In this document: positions 51,602 to 60,146 of the stretch, piece by piece
How the letters are laid out: each line of letters begins with the position of its first letter
How positions within the stretch are numbered: the stretch's first letter is position 1
DNA from: Paenibacillus sp. MAEPY2
Lineage (GTDB): Bacteria > Bacillota > Bacilli > Paenibacillales > Paenibacillaceae
Reading direction: 5' to 3'
Assembly: GCF_000499205.1 (NCBI RefSeq)
Contig: NZ_AWUK01000021.1
Coordinates: 124,001-188,000, forward strand
DNA length: 64,000 nucleotides
Notes under the pieces: generated by a model
The model's input: the letters and a program-made list of their open reading frames with translations, nothing else
What the model was told of the DNA's origin: nothing
Database searches by the model: none
Made by a program: the position numbers and the translations under genes

Positions 51602-51790
51602 TTATACGGTTACCTTGTCCACTCTGGACTGCACAGCTTTGGAGCATTTCTTGCATACTTTCAGACTTGTACCATCTGTTTTGGTTTGCGAATACAACAA
51701 TTTAATCCGTGTACTGCTGCACACCGGGCATGTTCCTCTTCCTCGGGATGGTAGATTCCACAGGACGCGTCCTCTTTTTGTTTTTGCCAA
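51602..51790 (-). CDS. Small zinc-ribbon protein
   Basis: This 62-residue basic protein has a CPVC and a CKKC pair 23 residues apart (GTCPVCSSTRIKLLY ... LKVCKKCSK), a four-cysteine zinc ribbon, and a Lys/Arg-rich first part (MAKTKRGRVLWNLPSRGRG). It resembles small ribosome-associated or nucleic-acid-binding proteins. No family name is certain. The start is TTG at 51790 with AAGAGG 10 nt upstream. A terminator with a UUCG loop follows. Confidence 0.6.
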   Translation of the reverse strand: MAKTKRGRVLWNLPSRGRGTCPVCSSTRIKLLYSQTKTDGTSLKVCKKCSKAVQSRVDKVTV

Positions 51791-51893
51791 CGTTTGTGAA
51801 CCTCTTTTCGATAGGGTTTATGTGTTCACCGTTATTATAAAGGGCATGGTACGACATAGAATGTCGCAGCAGTATGGAACATGCCAAGCATAA

Positions 51894-51932
51894 AAAAATG
51901 TCCCCTCTTCAGCTTGAAGAAAGGACATTTTT
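51894..51932 (-). terminator. Terminator of the ArsR gene
   Basis: AAAAATGTCC pairs with GGACATTTTT, with an inner TCTTC / GAAGA stem, and a T run follows on the minus strand. Confidence 0.8.
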
Positions 51933-52255
51933 CAGGAATCATGTATTTCAGACTGAGCTGCCGCTTGTAACAAAGGCTGCAACAGACCAGGAAAACGCAC
52001 TTCCAGATCCTCGGATCTTAGCGTCAGGAAATGCTGTGTACCTTGCACTCTCACCCGAATGACTCCGGCTTCCCGCAGGGTTCGAATATGGTGTGACATC
52101 GTGGATTTCACAACAGGTGCACGAAAATGACTGCATGGCTGCTCACCACTTCTGGCTGCTTCCGTTACAATCCCTAGACGGATGGGATCACTTAAAGCGT
52201 ACAATACGGAGGAAAGTTCAATATCCTCCACTTGGGGATGGTGTAAAATCTTCAT
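51932..52255 (-). CDS. ArsR-like winged-helix repressor
   Basis: This 107-residue regulator has a core winged helix LSDPIRLGIVTEAARSG and then VVKSTMSHHIRTLREAGVIRVR. It lacks the CxCxC metal motif, so it is not a classic metal sensor. It is divergent from a drug-type MFS transporter. An inverted repeat GTTCGAT-N4-ATCGAAC lies between them and could be its operator. The ATG follows AAGGAG. Confidence 0.88.
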   Translation of the reverse strand: MKILHHPQVEDIELSSVLYALSDPIRLGIVTEAARSGEQPCSHFRAPVVKSTMSHHIRTLREAGVIRVRVQGTQHFLTLRSEDLEVRFPGLLQPLLQAAAQSEIHDS

Positions 52256-52322
52256 CGTTGTAGTCTCCTTTTTTTCAGACTATCCATTGTATTTTAACAC
52301 AGTTCCATGATATATTTCTAAT

Positions 52323-52340
52323 GTTCGATACCAATCGAAC
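52323..52340. promoter_or_regulatory. Candidate operator between ArsR and MFS genes
   Basis: GTTCGAT, four bases, ATCGAAC forms a perfect palindrome in the divergent region, a usual ArsR-family operator layout. Confidence 0.55.
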
Positions 52341-52465
52341 TTATAAACCTATTTCGTTTATGTATCCCCTGCTGTCAGGCATGGGATTCACACATACCCC
52401 ATTTTGCAAATGTTACACTCCGTTTCTGAAATGTTGCGAAATACAAATTAAACTGGGAGGTTTTT

Positions 52466-53842
52466 ATGAACAACACCGCAGCTGCATCATCTGGGGAACG
52501 GACAGCAGGAATACAGGAAGGCTTAATCGTAGGTCTGCTGGGCTTCACGGTTGTACTTGTCGTTATGAACACGATGATGTTCAATCTGGCATTGCCCAAA
52601 ATTGCAGCCGAATTTATGCTTTCATCTGTCTCTTCTTCCTGGATTGTCACCGGTTATTCTATCGTTTTTGCTATTTCCTCAATTACGTTCTCACGTCTAT
52701 CGGATTTTGTACCAATTCGCACCCTGTTTACGACCGGTCTTACCTTGCTTGGTGCGGCATCCGTCCTTGGCTTCTTCAGTAACCATTTTATCCTCCTGCT
52801 CATTGCACGTCTGATTCAGGCTGCGGGCGCAGCTTCTGTACCGGGGCTCGCCATCGTGCTTATTACTCGTTACATTCCAAGTGACCGCCGGGGTAAATCC
52901 ATGGCTGTTGTCATGTCTGCAAGCTCACTGGGTCTTGGACTCGGACCTGTGATCGGCGGCAGTATTACACAGTTTCTCGGATGGCATGATCTGTTTATCG
53001 TTACCGGACTAACCTTGTTTCTCATTCCTGTATTCTTCAGACTGCTTCCAAGTGAAATGCCGAAAAAGGGTTCATTCGACTTGCTCGGCGCGCTGCTACT
53101 GGCGATCGGAACAACTGGTGTCCTGCTATTCCTGACTTCACGTGAATGGGTAACCCTTGTCGTTGGTGCGGCTGCACTGGTTCTGTTCTGGTTGCGTATT
53201 CGCCGTGCGACTGATCCCTTTGTTCAACCGGCCCTGTTCAAAAACAAAAAATATATGATGCTCAGCTCACTCGGGATTGTATCGTACATTAACAACTTCT
53301 CAACGCTGTTCCTGCTGCCACAGATTCTGGCACATCTGTATGCCCTCACTCCGGCCCAATCCGGGCTCGTCATCTTCCCGGGTGCAATTGTATCCATGCT
53401 GTTATCGAATCGGATCGGCCGCATGATTGACCGGCATGGCAATACACAACTGCTCAAATTTGCACCTTGGTTGCTGCTCGCTGCTGCAGGACTGTTTGCT
53501 CTATTTGCAGACGACAGCATCTATGCCATTATGGCCGTATACATTCTGCTTAGCGTAGGCTTCTCTGCATTGACAACCAGCGTATCCAATGAATTGTCAG
53601 GCAATCTGACGATGGATCAGGTCGGTGCTGGCATGGGACTGTTTCAGCTTAGCCAGTTCTTCAGCGGTGCATTTAGCGTTGCGGTAACTGGTGTGGCATT
53701 GACCGCGATGCAGCAAATGCCATTATCATCAGCTTACACCAACATTTTCTGGGGCATGACCGTGGTTGCTCTGGCATCCATTATTTTCTCACAAGTGTAT
53801 CTGAGAATGCAGTCACGGAAGAAAACTGTCGCTTCACACTAA
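52466..53842 (+). CDS. MFS multidrug/tetracycline-type efflux transporter (DHA2, 14-TM)
   Basis: This 458-residue membrane protein has about 14 hydrophobic segments and the DHA2 features NTMMFNLALPKIAAEF (motif D1-like), SITFSRLSDFVPIRTLF (motif A) and GLGLGPVIGGSITQFLGWHDLF (motif C, antiporter type). It is close in layout to the TetL and LmrB drug-proton antiporters. Substrate is unknown. The ATG has GGAGG upstream. It is divergent from the ArsR-like repressor, so drug-inducible expression is likely. Confidence 0.9.
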   Translation: MNNTAAASSGERTAGIQEGLIVGLLGFTVVLVVMNTMMFNLALPKIAAEFMLSSVSSSWIVTGYSIVFAISSITFSRLSDFVPIRTLFTTGLTLLGAASVLGFFSNHFILLLIARLIQAAGAASVPGLAIVLITRYIPSDRRGKSMAVVMSASSLGLGLGPVIGGSITQFLGWHDLFIVTGLTLFLIPVFFRLLPSEMPKKGSFDLLGALLLAIGTTGVLLFLTSREWVTLVVGAAALVLFWLRIRRATDPFVQPALFKNKKYMMLSSLGIVSYINNFSTLFLLPQILAHLYALTPAQSGLVIFPGAIVSMLLSNRIGRMIDRHGNTQLLKFAPWLLLAAAGLFALFADDSIYAIMAVYILLSVGFSALTTSVSNELSGNLTMDQVGAGMGLFQLSQFFSGAFSVAVTGVALTAMQQMPLSSAYTNIFWGMTVVALASIIFSQVYLRMQSRKKTVASH

Positions 53843-53880
53843 GCAGTTTAAAAGGCTCGCAGTAGACTCTTCATATAAGA

Positions 53881-53923
53881 AAGCCAGGGATTGGACCGAT
53901 GGGGTCTGATCTCTGGCTTTTTT
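53881..53923 (+). terminator. Terminator of the MFS gene
   Basis: AAGCCAGGGAT pairs with ATCTCTGGCTT, with an inner GGACC / GGGTC stem, followed by TTTTTT. Confidence 0.85.
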
Positions 53924-54041
53924 GGTATTTTATTAGGAAAAATTATCCCTCCGTATTACTTTCTCTCTGTTTTTCTTATATGATAACCAGATAGTATATG
54001 TATTTAGAGAACGATAAAACCAAGGGGATGTCTACTCACAT

Positions 54042-55256
54042 ATGAAGCTTCAAAAGTTTAATTCACTATTTCGTATCCCTACATACCGGCTGTTTCTCAT
54101 TTGTATGTTGTTGCAAGGCATGGCTATTTCAATCAGCGCTCCCTTTCTGGCGGTCTACTTTACAACCCGTCTCGAAGTATCCATCGCTACATTTGGACTA
54201 TTCACTGCAGTAACTCTTATGGCGGGTGTGCTATTCAGTTCCTGGATCGCCAGACGATCAGATCAACCCGGGGCTCGCAAAGTAATTTTGGTGACTGCTA
54301 CGGTTTGCAATGCCCTTGCTTTTGCCGGGTACCTGTGGATCCACGACTTCACTCTATTGTTTATCTACATGACGGTGATGACTGCAGTCGGCTCACCCGC
54401 CATGCCACAATTGTTCGCAGCTGCAAGAGAAGCGGTTAATGCCGCAACGGACGTCGATCATGCTGTGGCCAATTCCACCTTGCGCTCCGCGTTTTCACTG
54501 GGATTTATTACGGGACCTTTACTCGGAACTTTATTGATTGCGTACATTGGATACACCGGCATATTCAGTTCAACATGTCTTATTTTTTTAATCAATGCAC
54601 TATTATTTTTCTTTCTCTTAAAAAAGGCTCCCGAGCCTTCTGCACTCCGTCCATCTACAGGTGGCATACACATGAAATTGCATCAGGATGCAAGAATCTA
54701 TATGCCTTTTCTCATTACTACACTCCTGTATATGGCACATTGGATGAATAACCTGAATGCATCACTGTTCATTATTCACCATCTGGGCGGGGGGACCCGG
54801 GAAGTTGGCTGGATCGCCAGCCTATGCGCGGGGCTTGAAATTCCCATTATGCTAGGCTTGGGCCTGCTCGCCTCAAGGTATCCAAACCGCTTACTCATGT
54901 TATGGGGCTCTCTGGTGGGTGCCGCTTATTATGTCATTGTTTTGTTCTCCAGTGAACTGTGGCACTTGCTGGCAGGGCAGCTATTGCTCGCATTCTTTGT
55001 CGCTGTCATCTCTGCTATCGGTATCAGTTACATGCAGGATCTGCTTCCGTCCATGCCCGGCTATGCGTCGACACTTTATTCCAATGCTTCCACGTTGGGA
55101 AGATTATTTGGCAGTCTGATAGGGGGATGGGCAGCCGGGGCGTGGGGGTATCGAAATTCATATTGGGTATGCCTGCTGCTTGTTCTGCTTTCGTTAGGCA
55201 TGCTAATTGTCACACAACAATTTTCAAAAGAGAAACGTCAGACGCTCTCACTCTAA
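54042..55256 (+). CDS. MFS transporter, sugar-efflux (SetA/SotB-like)
   Basis: This 404-residue transporter has 12 hydrophobic segments. The opening FRIPTYRLFLICMLLQGMAI, SWIARRSDQPGARKVIL and SLGFITGPLLGTLLIAYIG, and HQDARIYMPFLI after the central cytosolic loop, match the sugar-efflux SetA/B branch of the MFS. It is a single-gene unit, with a terminator. Its physiological substrate is unknown. Confidence 0.87.
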   Translation: MKLQKFNSLFRIPTYRLFLICMLLQGMAISISAPFLAVYFTTRLEVSIATFGLFTAVTLMAGVLFSSWIARRSDQPGARKVILVTATVCNALAFAGYLWIHDFTLLFIYMTVMTAVGSPAMPQLFAAAREAVNAATDVDHAVANSTLRSAFSLGFITGPLLGTLLIAYIGYTGIFSSTCLIFLINALLFFFLLKKAPEPSALRPSTGGIHMKLHQDARIYMPFLITTLLYMAHWMNNLNASLFIIHHLGGGTREVGWIASLCAGLEIPIMLGLGLLASRYPNRLLMLWGSLVGAAYYVIVLFSSELWHLLAGQLLLAFFVAVISAIGISYMQDLLPSMPGYASTLYSNASTLGRLFGSLIGGWAAGAWGYRNSYWVCLLLVLLSLGMLIVTQQFSKEKRQTLSL

Positions 55257-55344
55257 ACAGATCCGGATCGAATTCTTAGTAAACGTAAAAACACGAACAC
55301 ACCAAAGCCCCACCAAGGACGCAGCAATAGCGTTCTAGTAAAGC

Positions 55345-55386
55345 AAAAAATCCTTCCATTCCCTTTAAGCGGGAGGAAGGATTTTA
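55345..55386. terminator. Bidirectional terminator
   Basis: AAAATCCTTCC pairs with GGAAGGATTTT around a loop of about 18 nt between the convergent MFS and Rrf2 genes. Confidence 0.85.
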
Positions 55387-55438
55387 AATTTGCCCTTCTG
55401 GGGCGAAGCTCTAGGATTGACTGCATCTCCAAATCAAG

Positions 55439-55846
55439 TTATACGGAATGTGCAGCTTTCATCTGGGCAGCCAGCTCAGACATTTTTTTATTGTTCAAAT
55501 AGCTCTCCATCTCTTCTTCCGCACGAACCATCACCTGCTGAATCAGGCAGCCTTCGTTATGATCCTGTGAGCATTCGAACAGGGAAGCCTTGCCTTCAAT
55601 CGCATGGATAATCTCCAGAAAAGAAGGATCCGGATTCTTCCGGCTAAGCCGATAGCCACCATTGGCACCCGAAGTTGATTCGATCATGCCGGCTTTGACC
55701 AGCTTCGTCAATATTTTGGATAAATAGGTTGGAGATACTTTCTGCATCTCAGCTAATTGATGTACACTAACCAGTTGTTCCGGTTCGGTCGCAACCAGAA
55801 AAAGCATGGTGTGCAGGGCATAGTTTGTAGCTTTCGAATATTTCAT
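55439..55846 (-). CDS. Rrf2 family transcriptional regulator
   Basis: This 135-residue regulator has the Rrf2 winged helix (ATNYALHTMLFLVA ... VHQLAEMQKVSPTYLSKILTKLVKAGMI and GANGGYRLSR). There are only two cysteines in the loop (LFECSQDHNEGCLIQQ), one fewer than the [Fe-S]-binding IscR/NsrR set, so it may use a different cofactor or none. Target genes are unknown. A single-gene unit. Confidence 0.9.
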   Translation of the reverse strand: MKYSKATNYALHTMLFLVATEPEQLVSVHQLAEMQKVSPTYLSKILTKLVKAGMIESTSGANGGYRLSRKNPDPSFLEIIHAIEGKASLFECSQDHNEGCLIQQVMVRAEEEMESYLNNKKMSELAAQMKAAHSV

Positions 55847-55957
55847 GAGGGCACCTCATTATATACGGATTTAATTTATCTATAATAGACTTGATTGAAC
55901 GCTCTGTCAAACGTCGAAAATTCCAACAAAATCAAACAAACGGGGACATCTGCACAT

Positions 55958-56794
55958 TTAACTGTGATAAAGCCCGCGATAATCCGTTGGAGTCATGCCC
56001 TCATGAGCTAGAAATTGGCGATTGAAATAACTGGCATTGGGATATCCCGCCTCCTCGGCGATCTGCCCAATGTTGGCCATTGGACGTTCCAGCAGCCACT
56101 GCTTCGCCATCTGCAGCCGGGAACGGGTTATAAATTCCATCGGGGTCATCTCCACGGCACTCTTGAACATTTTGCAAAAGTAATACGAACTTACACCCGC
56201 CTTATCCGCCCAATCCTGTAACAAAAATGGCTGGCATGCCTCCTGCTGCATCTGTGGGAGCAGTCCAAGGATACGACTCTCGGCCTTGCTCGTACGTGTG
56301 CTTTTCAGTGGAACAGCATGCTGCACAAACTCGGCCAGCACAGCGTAAGTCAGGGTAGATAGTTGGGCTGGACGCAGCATCCGGTTCTGCTCGGCCTCAT
56401 TCAGTAGAGCCATATGTGCTTCTTCCCACGGAGCCTGCTGCCGCAGCGTCCACAGCAGATTACGATGCAACCCCCGCTCAATCATATAATCATGCAGCCG
56501 TTCGCCGTAAAAATGAACCCATCGCACATCCCATGGATCGTCCTCGCTGCTGTAGTAATGCTGCCGCTGCTGCGGGAAATATAGTACAGCCTGGCCCGCT
56601 CGAAGCTCATGCACTACCCCCTCCACTTCCACGTACCCCTTGCCAGAAGCAACGTAGTGAATATTGAAGTTGTTAAGTGCGCCTGCCTCCCGTAATACGG
56701 TGTGCTCGGGGTGGTCGATATAAAGTCCAACGGACTCTGGATAACAAAAATAGGGAATATCCTGCAAGGTTAGCAGTACCGTCTGTCTCATCAT
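55958..56794 (-). CDS. AraC family transcriptional regulator
   Basis: This 278-residue regulator has an N-terminal cupin-like sensing domain (NFNIHYVASGKGYVEVEG, LRAGQAVLYFPQQRQHYY) and a C-terminal AraC DNA-binding domain (VSSYYFCKMFKSAVEMTPMEF ... NIGQIAEEAGYPNASYFNRQF). It is divergent from the Gfo/Idh and aldo/keto reductase genes and probably activates them on a sugar signal. The start has an AAGAGAAT-like weak ribosome site. Confidence 0.9.
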   Translation of the reverse strand: MMRQTVLLTLQDIPYFCYPESVGLYIDHPEHTVLREAGALNNFNIHYVASGKGYVEVEGVVHELRAGQAVLYFPQQRQHYYSSEDDPWDVRWVHFYGERLHDYMIERGLHRNLLWTLRQQAPWEEAHMALLNEAEQNRMLRPAQLSTLTYAVLAEFVQHAVPLKSTRTSKAESRILGLLPQMQQEACQPFLLQDWADKAGVSSYYFCKMFKSAVEMTPMEFITRSRLQMAKQWLLERPMANIGQIAEEAGYPNASYFNRQFLAHEGMTPTDYRGLYHS

Positions 56795-56848
56795 GGCCTA
56801 TTCTCTTTTCTAAACAATATTGTGTTAACTCACTTCAATATATTATCA

Positions 56849-56877
56849 TTTTCATTCATTCATCTATTACTTATAAT
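56849..56877 (+). promoter_or_regulatory. Candidate promoter of the oxidoreductase genes
   Basis: TTTTCA (56849-56854), a 17-nt spacer and TATAAT (56872-56877) precede the gene at 56913. Two clusters of the CATTCATTCAT repeat (56852-56862 and 56888-56898) flank the -10 and could be AraC sites. Confidence 0.5.
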
Positions 56878-56912
56878 CACAATATACATTCATTCATAGG
56901 AGGAAACAACAA

Positions 56913-57917
56913 ATGAATTCAGATCGAAAATTGCGCTGGGGAATTCTTGGTAGCGCTAGCATTGCCGTACGATCCGTTATTCCAGGTTTGCAGCAATCCG
57001 AGTTGAATGAAGTGACCGCCATTTCCAGCCGGGATGAAGAAAAAGCGAAACAAACCGCTGACCAACTCGGCATTTCTCAAGCTTATGGCAGCTATGAAGC
57101 TTTGCTTGCTGACGATTCCATTGATGCGGTCTATATTCCGCTTCCGAACCATCTGCACCGGGAATGGACACTCCGTGCCGCTGAAGCTGGTAAACATATT
57201 TTGTGTGAAAAGCCCTTGGCACTAACGGAGCAGGAAGCTCAGGAGATGGTGCAAGCCTGCGAAGACGCCGGTGTTCATCTCTCCGAGGCACTCATGTACC
57301 GACACCATCCACGTTATGATCAGATTAAGGATATTATCGCCAGCGGAGAAATTGGTGAAGTCCGCGGCATTCATAGTACATTTTCGTTCAACAGTTCCGG
57401 CTCGACGGGCAATGTCCGTTTCCGACGTGATTGGGGCGGCGGTGCTCTGTATGACATCGGTTGTTATTCCATCAGTGCAGCACGGTTACTGCTTGGTCAG
57501 GAGCCTTCGGCCGCGACCGTCATTGGCATGTTCTCTCCCGAGCATGGTCATGTGGATATGATGGCATCCGGCTTGCTTGAGTTCGACAATCATATTGGCG
57601 TGACCTTTGACAGCAGCATGTGGGCTGCCTTCCGCAACACACTGGAGGTGCTTGGTTCAGATGGCATCATCGAGGTACCATCTGCTTATATCAGCAATCC
57701 AGACCGCGGCTCCAACTTCTTCGTAATTGTTGACGGCGAGCGTAAAGAAATTGAAGTCCCACAGGTAAACCACTACTCCCTTCAGGGAGACGACATGGCA
57801 CGAGCTGTGCTTCAAGGTAAGGCTCTGCGCTTCGCTCCATCCGATGCTGTAGCCAATATGAAAGTACTCGAAGCTTGTCTTCGTTCGGCAGAAGAACGTA
57901 CACGAATCACACTATAA
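56913..57917 (+). CDS. Gfo/Idh/MocA family oxidoreductase
   Basis: This 334-residue NAD(P)-dependent sugar or polyol dehydrogenase has an N-terminal Rossmann fold (WGILGSASIAVRSVIPGL), the ILCEKPLALTEQEAQEM motif with catalytic Lys, and the C-terminal Gfo/Idh domain (RRDWGGGALYDIGCYSISAARLL). It is the first gene of an operon with an aldo/keto reductase and is divergent from an AraC regulator. The exact substrate is unknown; a sugar or inositol-type polyol is usual. The ATG follows AGGAGG. Confidence 0.93.
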   Translation: MNSDRKLRWGILGSASIAVRSVIPGLQQSELNEVTAISSRDEEKAKQTADQLGISQAYGSYEALLADDSIDAVYIPLPNHLHREWTLRAAEAGKHILCEKPLALTEQEAQEMVQACEDAGVHLSEALMYRHHPRYDQIKDIIASGEIGEVRGIHSTFSFNSSGSTGNVRFRRDWGGGALYDIGCYSISAARLLLGQEPSAATVIGMFSPEHGHVDMMASGLLEFDNHIGVTFDSSMWAAFRNTLEVLGSDGIIEVPSAYISNPDRGSNFFVIVDGERKEIEVPQVNHYSLQGDDMARAVLQGKALRFAPSDAVANMKVLEACLRSAEERTRITL

Positions 57918-57938
57918 GAAAAGGGGATGAACTGAATT

Positions 57939-58886
57939 ATGGAATACATTGAAATTGCTGGTGCAGGCAAACCGATCTCCCGATTGATTAAAGGAACCGA
58001 TTATTTCTACAATGATTCCTATGAGAAAGCAGCTACGAACATGGATGCATTCCTGGCGATTGGCGGTAATACCGTTGATTCCGCGCATATCTATTGTGGC
58101 GGGCAGAGTGAAGAAGTGCTCGGACGTTATATGCAGGAACGGGGTAACCGTAACGAGATCGTTATTTTGACCAAAGGTGCACATCACGATCAGAATGGTC
58201 CACGTGTTAACGCTGATGCTATCCGCAGCGATCTTCTTACCAGTCTGGAACGGCTTCAAACCGAACATGTGGAGCTCTATGCCCTGCATCGGGATGACCC
58301 AAACATCCCCGTTGGTGTAATTCTTGAAGCGTTGAACGAACATATTGAATCCGGTAAAATCGGCGCGATCGGCGCCTCCAACTGGACCTGGCAGCGGCTG
58401 GAGGAAGCTAACGCATATGCAGCCGCTAATGGTCTGAAAGGTTTCACATTCAGCAGCCCGAATCTCAGTCTTGCCAAAGCAAACGAACCGTTCTGGGCAG
58501 GCTGTGTATCGGCAGACGAAGAAACGCTGGCATGGCATGAGCGCACCAAGCTTCCTTTGCTGTCCTGGTCATCTCAGGCTCGTGGCTTCTTTACCGGACG
58601 ATTCACACCTGAAGTGCGGGATAATGAAGATCTGGTTCGTGTATTTTACAGTGACGGCAACTGGGAACGTTTGCATCGGGCGGAACAATTGGCCGAGTCC
58701 AAAAATACCACGCCAATTCAGATTGCACTTGCTTATGTATTAAACCAACCATTTCCGACCTGTGCGCTGATTGGCGCTCAAAATCGGGAAGAGCTTCTGT
58801 CCTGTGACGAAGGTTCCCGTATCACATTGACACGTGAGGAACTGAATTGGCTGGACCTGGGCAGTAATGTAAAACCAAGCGTTTAA
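57939..58886 (+). CDS. Aldo/keto reductase
   Basis: This 315-residue NADPH-linked reductase shows the catalytic residues Asp and Tyr (NTVDSAHIYCGGQSEE), Lys (VILTKGAHHD) and His (LYALHRDD). It begins MEYIEIAGAGKPISRLIKGT. It lies 21 nt after the Gfo/Idh gene with an AGGGGATG ribosome site, so the two probably act in one sugar oxidation-reduction pathway. Confidence 0.92.
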   Translation: MEYIEIAGAGKPISRLIKGTDYFYNDSYEKAATNMDAFLAIGGNTVDSAHIYCGGQSEEVLGRYMQERGNRNEIVILTKGAHHDQNGPRVNADAIRSDLLTSLERLQTEHVELYALHRDDPNIPVGVILEALNEHIESGKIGAIGASNWTWQRLEEANAYAAANGLKGFTFSSPNLSLAKANEPFWAGCVSADEETLAWHERTKLPLLSWSSQARGFFTGRFTPEVRDNEDLVRVFYSDGNWERLHRAEQLAESKNTTPIQIALAYVLNQPFPTCALIGAQNREELLSCDEGSRITLTREELNWLDLGSNVKPSV

Positions 58887-58920
58887 TTCAAATATGTGCT
58901 GTGATCCAACCTTAAAGGTT

Positions 58921-58964
58921 AAGGGGCTGACTATTCCGCAATGTAGCGGAGTGGTCGGTCCCTT
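58921..58964 (+). terminator. Hairpin after the aldo/keto reductase gene
   Basis: A long stem of about 19 pairs including G-U wobbles (AAGGGGCTGACTATTCCGC with GCGGAGTGGTCGGTCCCTT) lies just past the stop, without a strong T run. It may act together with the next hairpin. Confidence 0.5.
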
Positions 58965-59000
58965 GTATTCTACATATATGATTGTCTTGAAAAAAGTAAT

Positions 59001-59050
59001 AAAAAGAGACTACCTACCAGAAATATTTTTCTGGAGGTAAGCCCCTTTTT
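59001..59050. terminator. Bidirectional terminator
   Basis: CTACCTACCAGAAA pairs with TTTCTGGAGGTAAGC around TATT; Ts follow on the plus strand (CCCCTTTTT) and on the minus strand (CTCTTTTT). It separates convergent operons. Confidence 0.8.
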
Positions 59051-59099
59051 AATATGAAATAGTCAAACTTTTAAAGTATTGACGATAAAATCGTAACGA

Positions 59100-60119
59100 T
59101 TACAGCTTCACAATCTGACCTGTCTTCTCGGATTCGAATGCTGCCAGAATGACTTGCAGGGAACGCAGACCTTCTTCACCGGAAATGCTTGGAGGTGTTT
59201 GCGTTACAATTGACTCTACAAAAGCATCAATGACGCCGCTTGGTACTTGTTTCTCGTTCGTAGCCATCGCACCAACTTTGTATGTCTCAACCGTTCCGTT
59301 GGTCAGTTCAACAATAACCTCGTCGCCTTCTAACGTTCCGATCTTCATCACACCATTTTCACACCACAGAACCGTACTGTTATCTCCTGCTCTGTATTGT
59401 GTCCAGCTGGCAACCAGCGTACCGATAGCACCGCTCTTCATACGCAGCAGGCAAGTTGCGTTATCGTCCACTTTGGTATTTTCCTTGTGCAATGTGCTGA
59501 TAAATCCAGCAACTTCGGACACTTCATCATCCAGCAAATAACGGATAAAGTCCGATTTGTGCACGCCCAGGTCACCCATGGCACCCATAATCGCTTCTTC
59601 TTTACGGAAGAACCAGCTTTCTGCACCGTCTACGCTCCAGCCTTCCGGACCCGGATGACCAAAGGAAGTACGGAAATTCAGAACTTTGCCGAGTTTGCCG
59701 GAATCCAAAATTTCTTTGGCTTTTATGTGCGGAGGCATCAAACGCTGGTTGTGTCCAACCATCAGATACACACCGTTTTTCTTGGCAGCTTCGATCATTT
59801 GCTCGCCTTCTTCGGTTGTAACCGCCATCGGCTTTTCTACCAGTACATGCTTGCCGGCATTCGCCGCAGCAATTGCCATCGGAGCATGCAGGTAGTTCGG
59901 CGTACAAACGCTGACTGCATCCACTTCTTCGCTTGCAAGCAACTCTTCGTAGCTGGAGTAAGCTTTACCGCCGTAAGTTTCGGCCATCTTCTCTGCACGC
60001 TCCACGATCGGATCGGCAAAAGCGACAAGTTCTACGTTCTCATTGGCAGCGTATTCTGGAATATGTCTGCGCTCGGCAATGGCTCCACAGCCGAATACAG
60101 CAACTTTAATTTTACTCAT
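59100..60119 (-). CDS. Gfo/Idh/MocA family oxidoreductase
   Basis: This 339-residue dehydrogenase starts MSKIKVAVFGCGAIAERRHI (Rossmann GxGxxA) and carries VLVEKPMAVTTEEGEQM with the catalytic Lys, followed by AIMGAMGDLGVHKSDFIRYLL. The ATG at 60119 is 10 nt after GGGG, preferred over the TTG two codons upstream. It is transcribed after a sugar isomerase/epimerase gene (27 nt gap), a typical pair for sugar or inositol-like catabolism. Divergent from the AraC gene further right. Confidence 0.93.
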   Translation of the reverse strand: MSKIKVAVFGCGAIAERRHIPEYAANENVELVAFADPIVERAEKMAETYGGKAYSSYEELLASEEVDAVSVCTPNYLHAPMAIAAANAGKHVLVEKPMAVTTEEGEQMIEAAKKNGVYLMVGHNQRLMPPHIKAKEILDSGKLGKVLNFRTSFGHPGPEGWSVDGAESWFFRKEEAIMGAMGDLGVHKSDFIRYLLDDEVSEVAGFISTLHKENTKVDDNATCLLRMKSGAIGTLVASWTQYRAGDNSTVLWCENGVMKIGTLEGDEVIVELTNGTVETYKVGAMATNEKQVPSGVIDAFVESIVTQTPPSISGEEGLRSLQVILAAFESEKTGQIVKL

Positions 60120-60146
60120 GTACAAATGTCCCCTTTGACAAATAAA

